Assembly (NCBI GenBank): GCA_046329495.1
Contig: JAXLUO010000003.1
Coordinates: 62,001-126,000 of the forward strand
Direction of reading: 5' to 3'
Source of the DNA: Bog-950 sp046329495
Lineage (GTDB): Bacteria; Bacteroidota; Bacteroidia; Chitinophagales; LD1
DNA length: 64,000 nt
The notes under the pieces are model-generated. The model was not told where the DNA came from. It saw nothing but the letters and a program-made list of their open reading frames with translations, and made no database searches. The position numbers and the translations under genes are program-made. This document shows, piece after piece, positions 25,901-33,378 of the stretch. Every line of letters begins with the position of its first letter. Position 1 is the first letter of the stretch.

Positions 25901-28900
25901 GGACGTGCGCGGTGAGATCTTGCAATTGAAAGAAACGCTGAACACGATGGTGGATCAGTTGCGGGCCTTTGCATCGGAAGTAACGCGTGTGGCGCGTGAG
26001 GTAGGTACTGAGGGTAAGCTGGGCGGACAGGCGTTTGTGCCGGGTGTTGCGGGTACGTGGAAGGATTTAACGGATTCAGTAAACCAAATGACGGGTAACC
26101 TTACAGCACAGGTGCGGAACATTGCACAGGTAACCAAAGCGGTTGCCTCGGGTGACTTGAGTAAAACCGTGGCGATTGACGTAAAAGGCGAGATCCTTGA
26201 CTTGAAGAATACTATTAATACGATGGTGGAGCAGTTGAACAGCTTCGCCTTTGAGGTTACGCGTGTGGCGCGTGAGGTGGGAACGGAAGGTAAACTGGGT
26301 GGACAGGCCGAAGTAAAAGGTGTAGCCGGTACCTGGAAGGACTTGACGGACTCAGTAAACATGATGGCCAGTAACCTTACAAGCCAGGTGCGGGGTATTG
26401 CCAAGGTGGTAACCTCGGTGGCTACAGGTAACCTGCGCCAAAAGCTTTCGATTAATGCGAAAGGCGAGGTGGCGCAGTTAACGGATACCATTAACGAGAT
26501 GATTGAAACGCTGGCCTTGTTTGCCGACCAGGTAACCACGGTGGCGCGTGAGGTGGGGGTTGAAGGTAAACTGGGCGGACAGGCATCGGTGCCGGGGGCT
26601 TCGGGTATTTGGAAGAACCTGACGGAGAACGTAAACCAGTTGGCGCAGAATCTTACCACACAGGTACGTTCTATTTCCGAAGTATCTACCGCGGTGGCCA
26701 AGGGTGATTTAACACGAACTATCCGTGTAGAAGCGAAAGGGGAGGTGGAAGCCTTGAAGGATACCATTAACCAGATGATCACCAACCTGAAGGAAACCAC
26801 GTTGCGTAACCAGGAGCAGGACTGGTTGAAATCGAACCTGGCCAAGTTTACGCAAATGTTGCAAGGGCAGCGCGACTTGAACACGGTGGCACAGCGTATT
26901 CTTTCGGAGTTGGCGCAGGTGGTAACGGCGCACTATGGGGCTTTCTATATTCTGCGCCAGGTTGATGAAACGCAGAATGTGAAACTGAAGTTGTTTGCTG
27001 CTTATGGTTATAGAGAAGATAAGAATGCACCGAAGGAATTTTCGATAGGCGAGGGCCTTGTTGGTCAGGTGGCATTTGAGAAGGAACGTATCTTACTTAC
27101 CAATGTGCCGAAGGATTATATTAAGATCAGTTCGGGGTTGGGTAAGGCACGGCCGGCTAACCTGATTATTTTACCTGTGTTGTTTGAGAATAACGTGAAG
27201 GCGGTAATTGAGCTGGCCTCCTTAGATGATTTTAGTGAAACGCACTTAGAGTTGTTAAGTCAGTTAACGGAAAGTATTGGTATAGTGTTGAACACTATTG
27301 AAACCAACACACGTACGGAGGAACTGCTGGCACAGTCGCAATCGCTGGCGGGTGAGTTGAAGATACAACAGGAAGAGTTGCGCCGAACCAATGATGAGTT
27401 GCAGGATAAAGCCCTGTTGCTTGTTAAGCAGAAAGAGGAAGTGGAAGCCAAGAATAAGGAGGTGGAAGAAGCGCGTAAGAGTTTGGAAGAAAAAGCCGAA
27501 CAGCTTACGCTGACCTCGAAGTATAAGAGCGAGTTCCTTGCCAACATGAGTCATGAGTTGCGGACGCCGCTGAACAGCTTGTTGATTCTTGCCCAGCAGT
27601 TGTATGAGAATGCAGAAGGTAACCTGAACGATAAGCAGATACGCTACGCTAAAACCATCCATAGTTGTGGTGATGACTTGATCCAATTGATTAATGATAT
27701 TCTTGACTTGTCGAAAATTGAATCGGGCTTTATTACGGCTAATATATCGCCGGTGCGGTTTAGCGAAATTGCTGCGTTTGTGGAAACCACCTTTAAGCCA
27801 ATTAGCGAGGCAAGGCATTTACGCTTTACTATTGAAACGGATAGGACTTTACCGGCTTCGCTGGAAACGGACTTGCAACGCTTGAACCAGATTTTGAAGA
27901 ACCTGCTTTCCAACTCCTTTAAGTTTACCGAGAAGGGTGAGGTGAAATTGAAAATGTATGAGGCCAGCAAGAACTGGAAACCGGGTAACCCAAGTTTAGA
28001 TAATGCCACACGTGTTGTTGCCTTTGCCATCAGCGATACCGGTATTGGTATACCGCAGGAGAAGCAGAATATCATCTTCGAAGCGTTTCAGCAGGCAGAA
28101 GGTTCAACCAGCCGTAAGTATGGTGGCACAGGTTTGGGCTTATCTATCAGCCGTGGCTTGGCAGAGCTGTTAGGTGGTACGATTGAGTTGGAAAGCCAGC
28201 CGGGAACGGGCAGCACGTTTACCTTGTTCCTGCCGGTGGAAAGTGTAACGAACCTGGTTTCGCGGCAAACTTCTGACAACCTGAATGCCATTCAACAATA
28301 CCAGATGAACGGTTCGGGTGATATTGATAACCTGTTGAGCGCTATCCGCATTACCAATGACGGCATTGAATCGAACATGAGCATTGTGAATGAGATGATC
28401 AATGAAACAGGTGATGACAGGAGCAATATCAGCATGGGCGATAATGTTATACTGATTGTAGAAGATGACTCGCGCTTTGCCAAGATATTGATTGAGAAGG
28501 CTCATCAGGAAAATCTGAAAGCTATTGTTGCTATTAGTTATATCGAAGTGTTTGACTTTATCAATCGCTTCTCACCGGTTGCCATTACACTGGATGTGAA
28601 GTTACCTGATACCAGTGGCTGGAAGGTGTTGGAACTGTTGCGTAACGATTTAAACTACCGTCACATTCCAATTCACCTGATATCGGGTGAAGAGAACAGA
28701 CAACTGGCTTTAAAGCGCGGTGCCAGAAGCTTCTTGCTAAAGCCTTTGGAAACGGATTCGTTGAAGGAGTTGTTTGTAGATATCAAGTCGTTTGCCAATA
28801 AGGATATGCGGCATGTGCTGGTTGTGGAGGATAATGAAATAGACTCCTCGCAAATTGCCAAGTTATTGGGCGATAGCAATGTAATGGTAAATATTGCCGA

Positions 28901-29609
28901 TACAGGTGAAGAAGCACTTCGACAGATTAAGGAGCGCAACTTTGACTGCATTATCCTTGATTACACGCTGCCTGATGTTTCGGGTATGGAGTTGGTAAAT
29001 AAGGTGGATTCGCTGAAGAAGAAGCTGACGCCTGTGATCGTATACTCCGCCCGCGACTTTGATAAGAACGAGATGAAGCAGTTGAACCGCAACTCAAATT
29101 CAGTGCTACTGAAAGGCGTTAACTCGCTGGAGCGTTTGCTGGAAGAAACGGTGTTGCACCTGCACATTAACCACAAGGATTTAAGCCAGGAAAAGCGCAG
29201 AATAATTGAGAATAATCGACGGAAAGAAGATATCCTGACAGGCAAGAACATTTTGGTTGTAGATGATGATGTACGCAATCTGTTTGCCTTAACCACGGTG
29301 TTTGAACGCTATAATATCAACGTAATTACAGCGGAGAGCGGTAAAGAGGCCATTAGCATACTAAATGAAAATCCATCGATTGATATGGTTTTGATGGATA
29401 TTATGATGCCGGAGATGGATGGTTATGAAACCACCCAGAAGATACGCCGCGAACATAAAAACAGCTTACTGCCGATTATTGCCGTTACCGCCAAAGCTAT
29501 GAAAGGCGACCGCCAAAAGTGTATTGAAGCCGGCGCTTCGGATTACATCACTAAGCCCCTGAAAATTGATCAACTTTTATCGCTGATGCGTATATGGTTT
29601 TACAAATAA
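22902..29609 (+). CDS. Giant cytoplasmic hybrid histidine kinase with 12 poly-HAMP units, GAF and three receivers
   Basis: From the ATG at 22902 the protein has 2235 residues (a TTG at 22866 is in frame but unlikely). Order: N-terminal HAMP-like region (about 40-200); twelve 92-residue units (about 200-1304), each with GKLGGQA, WKDLTDSVNQM, VRNIAEVT and GEILELK-type motifs; GAF (about 1312-1466); coiled coil; HisKA with FLANMSHELRTPLNS and His 1551; HATPase with NLLSNSFKF, DTGIGIP and GTGLGLS; then receivers with acceptor Asp near 1896, 2019 and 2165. No membrane helix is present, so it is cytosolic. The arrangement resembles fungal group III (Nik1-type) kinases, but with more repeats. A second REC-kinase gene follows after 10 bases. 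Confidence 0.95.
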   Translation: MPVKKELQNGNGNGVEPAFPPKAKISRKAKVKIDDSLHERTHAPEREKMEELDARELLRVLTEVKNGNFNVRMPIDQVGLSGKVCDALNEIISMNEKMMQEFTKAGNTIGKQGKLTQRIELQEAKGDWKTGVESLNTLISDLVHPTIEIAHVISSVAKGNLSQQMSQEIGGHKLEGEFARIAKEVNDMVRQLNLFSMEVTRVAREVGSEGKLGGQAKVKGVAGVWKDLTDSVNQMGSNLTAQVRNIAEVTTAVAKGDLSRKITVDVKGEILELKNTINTMVDQLNSFASEVTRVALEVGTEGKLGGQAHVKGVAGTWKDLTDSVNQMASNLTGQVRNIAEVTTAVAKGDLSRQITVDVKGEILELKNTINTMVDQLNSFSAEVTRVAREVGSEGKLGGQAKVKGVGGVWKDLTDSVNQMGSNLTAQVRNIAEVTTAVARGDLSRKITVDVKGEILELKNTINTMVDQLNSFASEVTRVAREVGSEGKLGGQATVKGVGGVWKDLTDSVNQMASNLTGQVRNIAEVTTGLAKGDLSRKITVDVRGEILELKNTINTMVDQLNSFASEVTRVAREVGSEGKLGGQATVVGVGGVWKDLTDSVNQMASNLTGQVRNIAEVTTAVAKGDLSRKITVDVKGEILELKKTINTMVDQLNSFASEVTRVALEVGTEGKLGGQAEVTGVGGTWKDLTDSVNQMASNLTGQVRNIAEVTTAVANGDLSRKIGVDVKGEILELKNTINTMVDQLRGFASEVTRVAREVGSEGKLGGQATVEGVGGVWKDLTDSVNQMGSNLTAQVRNIAEVTTAVAKGDLSRKITVDVKGEILELKNTINTMVDQLNAFGSEVTRVAREVGSEGKLGGQADVPGVAGTWKDLTDSVNKMANNLTSQVRNIAEVTTAVANGDLSRKISVDVKGEILELKNTINTMVDQLRGFASEVTRVAREVGTDGKLGGQANVPGVAGTWKDLTDSVNQMAGNLTAQVRNIADVAIAVANGDMSKKITVDVRGEILQLKETLNTMVDQLRAFASEVTRVAREVGTEGKLGGQAFVPGVAGTWKDLTDSVNQMTGNLTAQVRNIAQVTKAVASGDLSKTVAIDVKGEILDLKNTINTMVEQLNSFAFEVTRVAREVGTEGKLGGQAEVKGVAGTWKDLTDSVNMMASNLTSQVRGIAKVVTSVATGNLRQKLSINAKGEVAQLTDTINEMIETLALFADQVTTVAREVGVEGKLGGQASVPGASGIWKNLTENVNQLAQNLTTQVRSISEVSTAVAKGDLTRTIRVEAKGEVEALKDTINQMITNLKETTLRNQEQDWLKSNLAKFTQMLQGQRDLNTVAQRILSELAQVVTAHYGAFYILRQVDETQNVKLKLFAAYGYREDKNAPKEFSIGEGLVGQVAFEKERILLTNVPKDYIKISSGLGKARPANLIILPVLFENNVKAVIELASLDDFSETHLELLSQLTESIGIVLNTIETNTRTEELLAQSQSLAGELKIQQEELRRTNDELQDKALLLVKQKEEVEAKNKEVEEARKSLEEKAEQLTLTSKYKSEFLANMSHELRTPLNSLLILAQQLYENAEGNLNDKQIRYAKTIHSCGDDLIQLINDILDLSKIESGFITANISPVRFSEIAAFVETTFKPISEARHLRFTIETDRTLPASLETDLQRLNQILKNLLSNSFKFTEKGEVKLKMYEASKNWKPGNPSLDNATRVVAFAISDTGIGIPQEKQNIIFEAFQQAEGSTSRKYGGTGLGLSISRGLAELLGGTIELESQPGTGSTFTLFLPVESVTNLVSRQTSDNLNAIQQYQMNGSGDIDNLLSAIRITNDGIESNMSIVNEMINETGDDRSNISMGDNVILIVEDDSRFAKILIEKAHQENLKAIVAISYIEVFDFINRFSPVAITLDVKLPDTSGWKVLELLRNDLNYRHIPIHLISGEENRQLALKRGARSFLLKPLETDSLKELFVDIKSFANKDMRHVLVVEDNEIDSSQIAKLLGDSNVMVNIADTGEEALRQIKERNFDCIILDYTLPDVSGMELVNKVDSLKKKLTPVIVYSARDFDKNEMKQLNRNSNSVLLKGVNSLERLLEETVLHLHINHKDLSQEKRRIIENNRRKEDILTGKNILVVDDDVRNLFALTTVFERYNINVITAESGKEAISILNENPSIDMVLMDIMMPEMDGYETTQKIRREHKNSLLPIIAVTAKAMKGDRQKCIEAGASDYITKPLKIDQLLSLMRIWFYK
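23501..26812 (+). repeat. Twelve tandem 276-base repeats encoding poly-HAMP units
   Basis: The unit begins near GTGGCGCGTGAGGTGGG and recurs every 276 bases (for example about 23501 and 23777). Inner units are nearly identical at DNA level, while the last two (about 26260-26812) have diverged most. The length would encode 12 x 92 residues. Confidence 0.9.
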
Positions 29610-29619
29610 ACAGAGGTAG

Positions 29620-30921
29620 ATGATGCAACCCAAAATATTGTTGGTAGATGACCGCGAGGATAATTTGTTCGCTATTGAAGCGCTGCTTGGCAACGAGCAT
29701 TACCGGTTTGTAAAGGCCAACTCGGGCAAGCAGGCGCTTAAGATTTTGCTGCAGGAGTATGACTTTGCGCTGATACTAATGGATGTGAAAATGCCTAACC
29801 TGAACGGGTTTGAAACGGCTTCGCTTATTTACGAGCGCGAGAAGTTGCGGCAAATTCCCATCATCTTTATAACGGCGCATAGTTATACCGACGAAAGCAT
29901 CTACAATGGTTATCGCGCAGGAGCGGTAGATTATATCTACAAGCCTATTAAGCCGGAATTGCTGCGCGCTAAGGTTGGTGTGTTTATAGATCTTTATCAG
30001 AAGAACCACCGTCTGTTACAACAGGAGCAGAAGTTGATCGCCATTAATAAGAGTTTGGAGAATGAAATAAAAGAACGCCGTATTACGGAGGAAAAGATAA
30101 AAGCTTTAAACCTGGAGTTGCTGAAAAACATCGACCGGTTAGAAGCTGCTAACAAGGACCTGGACCGGTTTGCGTTTATGGCCTCTCATGATTTGCAGGA
30201 GCCCTTGCGCAAAATACGGTTGTTTACGGATCGGCTTAGCACTGCGTATAGTGGACTGCTGGATGGAAACGGAACTTTGTATTTGAACCGCATTCAGAAT
30301 TCTGCAGAACGAATGCAGGTGCTGATACGGGATATCCTTACCTTCTCGAAGGTGGCTACTTCGAAGAAGGAGTTTATTAAGTGCGACCTGAACCAGTTGC
30401 TGAAGGACGTGCAGGAGCAGTTGGAAGAGAACATTACACTTAAACATGCGCAAATTACTGTTGATCCTCTTCCCTCTCTTTTTATTAATCCCAATTTAAT
30501 GCAGGCGGTGTTTCATAATCTGCTGAGCAATGCATTAAAGTATATGGCCGCAGATACCGCGCCGGTAATTCGTGTGAGGGCAGAGCTTGATGGTGCAGGG
30601 GAGGATGTTACTACCGGGGGGGATAAGTATTGCCGGATATTGGTAGAAGACAACGGTATTGGTTTTGATCAAAAATATGCCGAGAAGATTTTCAGCATGT
30701 TTACGCGCTTGCATAGCTCCAGTGACTATGAAGGAACAGGTATTGGCCTGGCGCTATGTAAAAAGATCGTAGAAGATCATAATGGCTTTATCTCGGCACG
30801 AAGTAAACCTGGGGAGGGGTCAACGTTCATGATTTCGTTGCCGCTTGGTCTGGGGCAAGGACAGGCTGAAAAATCTCGAATACAAAGTTCACCGCAGATT
30901 ACGCAGATTAACACAGATTAA
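29620..30921 (+). CDS. Response regulator-histidine kinase hybrid (REC-HisKA-HATPase)
   Basis: The 433-residue protein has an N-terminal receiver (VDDREDN near 9-15; acceptor Asp in LILMDVKMP near 56; Lys in YIYKPIKP near 108), a coiled coil (about 130-185), a HisKA helix with FMASHDLQEPLRKI (His near 191) and a HATPase domain (LLSNALKY, VEDNGIGF, GTGIGLAL). No membrane segment is present. It is encoded 10 bases after the giant kinase and probably takes part in the same phosphorelay. The last dozen residues (SPQITQINTD) come from an intergenic-type repeat at 30889-30921, so the natural C-terminus has been replaced or extended. Confidence 0.93.
   Translation: MMQPKILLVDDREDNLFAIEALLGNEHYRFVKANSGKQALKILLQEYDFALILMDVKMPNLNGFETASLIYEREKLRQIPIIFITAHSYTDESIYNGYRAGAVDYIYKPIKPELLRAKVGVFIDLYQKNHRLLQQEQKLIAINKSLENEIKERRITEEKIKALNLELLKNIDRLEAANKDLDRFAFMASHDLQEPLRKIRLFTDRLSTAYSGLLDGNGTLYLNRIQNSAERMQVLIRDILTFSKVATSKKEFIKCDLNQLLKDVQEQLEENITLKHAQITVDPLPSLFINPNLMQAVFHNLLSNALKYMAADTAPVIRVRAELDGAGEDVTTGGDKYCRILVEDNGIGFDQKYAEKIFSMFTRLHSSSDYEGTGIGLALCKKIVEDHNGFISARSKPGEGSTFMISLPLGLGQGQAEKSRIQSSPQITQINTD
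30889..30921 (+). repeat. CACAGATT-type dispersed repeat, copy 2, inside the kinase 3' end
   Basis: TTCACCGCAGATTACGCAGA and the following TTAACACAGATTA match copy 1 at 10774-10807. The repeat supplies the last codons and the stop of the REC-kinase gene. Confidence 0.7.
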
Positions 30922-31017
30922 AGGCAAAGGTGTTTGTTGTTAGGCGTTTGTAGTTTGTCGATTTCTAACCCCTTCCGGCCTCGGTTTGAGTTGAGTGAAG
31001 AGCGCAATAATGTAATT

Positions 31018-31137
31018 TTACCTTGAACTATATTGCTTCTGACAATTATCGCAATAGAAGGTTCTTCGCTGGGTTTTGCCCATTACTTTTAGTTTGATAG
31101 GCAGATTGCAGCGGTGGCAGGTTTTGCATTTTGTAAA
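31018..31137 (-). pseudogene. Duplicated 3' end of the Fpg/Nei gene (zinc-finger remnant)
   Basis: About 100 bases (31036-31136) are nearly identical to the 3' end of the Nei gene (31718-31817) in the same orientation. The copy still encodes a full four-Cys finger (CKTCHRCNLP to YCDNCQ) and then a different tail (KQYSSR, stop at 31018). Upstream of the finger, small insertions break the frame and the rest of the gene is missing. The two substitutions inside the finger are both silent (Cys TGC/TGT, Pro CCT/CCC). Confidence 0.75.
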
Positions 31138-31189
31138 GCGGCCCGGAGTTGGGTTTTACAACTGATGGGCTAAAATTACATTAGCAAGC

Positions 31190-31197
31190 TATATTTG
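31190..31197 (+). promoter_or_regulatory. Putative -7 element of the lipoprotein gene
   Basis: TATATTTG is an exact match to TAnnTTTG and ends 22 bases before the ATG at 31219. The -33 TTG is not evident. If used, it rules out the TTG start at 31195. Confidence 0.4.
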
Positions 31198-31218
31198 GCT
31201 ACGATGGTGGGTTTTTTA

Positions 31219-31665
31219 ATGCAGTTACGAAGTGCAGTTGCGCTATTAATAGCTTTAGGCCTTTTGAGCGTTTATGGTTGTAATAAGGAGCTTGGCTATT
31301 TGCATAGCAATCATCCGTTAACCTACACCCGGATCAACGAGTCGCCATTTGTGTTGTATAACGGCTATGGGGGTAAGGAGATGGTAATAGACAGGATGGC
31401 TGTTTTTAATGGCGATGATAGCTTAACGGTGAGTAATGCTGATTATGGAATAGTGAGCTTTAGAATGACATTGATGGAATCATCGTCCGAGAATGGGCCT
31501 GTTGTATTCCAAATTACCGGCAATAAGTTTACTCCTGAACTGAGAAAGTATCTATTGGGCGGTCATACCTGTACCTTCCTGATTGATGATGTATTACTTA
31601 AGGATAAATGGGGACGACCTGCGAAACCGGTTATCTCTAAAATTAAAATCTACGTGTTGCATTAA
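31219..31665 (+). CDS. Small hypothetical lipoprotein
   Basis: The 148-residue product from this ATG starts with MQLRS and a hydrophobic stretch ending in the lipobox VYGC (Cys near residue 21). The remainder is a soluble, probably beta-rich domain (about 30-148) without a recognised family. Alternative starts lie at 31204 (ATG) and 31195 (TTG); the -7 element at 31190-31197 favours the downstream ones. It sits between the Nei gene and a duplicated Nei 3' end, which suggests that it was inserted by recombination. Confidence 0.7.
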   Translation: MQLRSAVALLIALGLLSVYGCNKELGYLHSNHPLTYTRINESPFVLYNGYGGKEMVIDRMAVFNGDDSLTVSNADYGIVSFRMTLMESSSENGPVVFQITGNKFTPELRKYLLGGHTCTFLIDDVLLKDKWGRPAKPVISKIKIYVLH

Positions 31666-31705
31666 ACGGGCTGCGCGCCGCCACCTATACTGGATTTCGT
31701 ATCTG

Positions 31706-32437
31706 TTACTTATACAACTTCTGACAATTATCACAATAGAAGGTTCTTCGCTGGGTTTTGCCCATTACTTTTAGTTTGATGGGCAGATTGCAGCGGTGGC
31801 AGGTTTTGCATTTGTAAGCTTGCCAATGTTTGCGTAACTCGAAGTTGCGTTTCCATTTCAGGAAGTCGTAGCTGTATTGATGGGCTTCTTTTACCAGTTC
31901 AGCCAGTTTTTTGAGAGGTAGTTGTTTTAGTTTGTTTTGCGGGTGTACTTTAATGCGATACAACACCTCGCATTTGATAATGTTACCGGAACCGGAGAAA
32001 ATGGTTTGGTCTAATAAGGCATCGCATACCAGCGTGTCGCCCATTGCTTTTAGGGCCTTGGTAGCACGGCGCGGATTCCATTGATCGGAGAGGAGGTCGG
32101 CCTGCCAGTTGTAGACTTCATTTAAATCACCTTCGATAAATTGAACAGAACAAGCGTAAAAGTTGAGTTCGCCGTTTGTGAATTGGAGTGATAAACGGGG
32201 CTTTGATTCTTTGGCTTCATCAATACGATAGGTGCCGAATAGCATAAGATGTATGCGCACCGTAAAGTTTTTAAAGCAGATAAGAAAGTGCTTGCCCCAA
32301 CTTTTAAAGTCGGTTACCTTTTGGTTGCGCAGGCGACTAAGGTCGAGTTTAGAGTTGCCGCTAACCTGCAGTACCTTATGGTTTTTGAACTTCTGAACCT
32401 GCTCCTTTAAAATTACTATAGAAGGACCTTCGGGCAT
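31706..32437 (-). CDS. nei: Fpg/Nei-family DNA glycosylase (endonuclease VIII-like)
   Basis: The ATG at 32437 gives 243 residues starting MPEGPS; Pro2 (after Met removal) and Glu3 are the catalytic residues of this base-excision-repair family, so the longer start at 32452 must be wrong. A helix-two-turns-helix region (about 140-190, FSGSGNIIKCEVLYRIKVHP) and a C-terminal four-Cys zinc finger (CKTCHRC...YCDNC) are present. It should remove oxidised bases and nick the strand by beta/delta elimination. Its 3' end is duplicated at 31018-31137. Confidence 0.93.
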   Translation of the reverse strand: MPEGPSIVILKEQVQKFKNHKVLQVSGNSKLDLSRLRNQKVTDFKSWGKHFLICFKNFTVRIHLMLFGTYRIDEAKESKPRLSLQFTNGELNFYACSVQFIEGDLNEVYNWQADLLSDQWNPRRATKALKAMGDTLVCDALLDQTIFSGSGNIIKCEVLYRIKVHPQNKLKQLPLKKLAELVKEAHQYSYDFLKWKRNFELRKHWQAYKCKTCHRCNLPIKLKVMGKTQRRTFYCDNCQKLYK

Positions 32438-32500
32438 ACTGGTGGTTTGCAAAAAGAATGCCTTGTAATACTGTCCGGTCCGGTGTGGAAGATTTACCCG

Positions 32501-32529
32501 TTGATTATTGTTTTTCCCTTCTACTTTAG
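32501..32529 (+). promoter_or_regulatory. Candidate promoter of dapB
   Basis: TTG (32501-32503) is followed after 18 bases by TACTTTAG (32522-32529), a 6/8 to 7/8 match to the -7 box, 16 bases upstream of the dapB ATG. Confidence 0.42.
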
Positions 32530-32545
32530 CCGCAAAGAATAGACT

Positions 32546-33301
32546 ATGAAAGTGGCCTTAATTGGTTATGGCAAAATGGGCAAAACCATTGAACAGGTTT
32601 TGAATGACATGGGGGATACCGTAGTGCTTAAGATAAGTGAAGAGAACAAGCACGATTTTAATAATGAGAATTTGCGCAAGGCAGATGTAGCCATTGAATT
32701 TACAAGGCCTGATTCTGCTGTAGAAAATATTAAGAAGTGTTTGGCTGCCAGTGTACCGGTGGTAGTGGGCACAACTGCCTGGCTTGAACATTTGCCGGAG
32801 GTAAAGGAGGCTTGCAAAGCGGCTAACGGAGCTGTTTTTTATTCGCCCAACTTTAGCATTGGGGTAAATATATTTTGGGAAGTGAACCGCCGGCTGGCAG
32901 AGTTAATGGATAAGCAACCGCAATATGAGATTACCATGTGGGAAAGCCACCATACCGAAAAGTTAGATGCCCCCAGCGGAACAGCCGTTAAAACGGCAGA
33001 AGTGATAATGGAATCGTTGCAACGAAAAACTGATTGGGCTACGCAAACAGAAGGCGCGGTGCCACAAGCCCAGGTAAAAAAGGAAAAAGAGGCATTGAAT
33101 GCCGAAGATTTGTTAATCGTTGCAAAAAGAGAACCGGGTGTGCCGGGCACACACGTGGTAAGTTATACCAGCAACGTTGATGTGCTTGAATTTAAACACG
33201 AGGCCAAGAGCAGGAGGGGATTTGCTGAAGGTGCGGTAATGGCAGCCCGCTGGCTGATAGGCAAAAAAGGTGTATTTGAAATGAAGGACATGCTGCAGTA
33301 A
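32546..33301 (+). CDS. dapB: 4-hydroxy-tetrahydrodipicolinate reductase
   Basis: The 251-residue enzyme reduces the product of DapA to tetrahydrodipicolinate in the lysine/diaminopimelate pathway. It has the N-terminal dinucleotide-binding motif GYGKMGKTIE (residues 7-16), VVVGTTAW, the conserved NFSIGVN segment, and the catalytic ESHHTEKLDAPSGTA motif with His and Lys. Length is usual for the family. It is divergent from nei and 77 bases upstream of lepB. Confidence 0.96.
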   Translation: MKVALIGYGKMGKTIEQVLNDMGDTVVLKISEENKHDFNNENLRKADVAIEFTRPDSAVENIKKCLAASVPVVVGTTAWLEHLPEVKEACKAANGAVFYSPNFSIGVNIFWEVNRRLAELMDKQPQYEITMWESHHTEKLDAPSGTAVKTAEVIMESLQRKTDWATQTEGAVPQAQVKKEKEALNAEDLLIVAKREPGVPGTHVVSYTSNVDVLEFKHEAKSRRGFAEGAVMAARWLIGKKGVFEMKDMLQ

Positions 33302-33378
33302 CCTGTGGCTGCTGCGTGTGAAATGACGGCTTAAATTCTATTTTCGTTGGTAGTATTACGTAATACAGAAACCCTATT

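Noticed and set aside
23082..29296. Many antisense open frames across the poly-HAMP kinase
   Set aside because: They repeat with the same 276-base period as the sense repeats and are mirror images of the real coding sequence.
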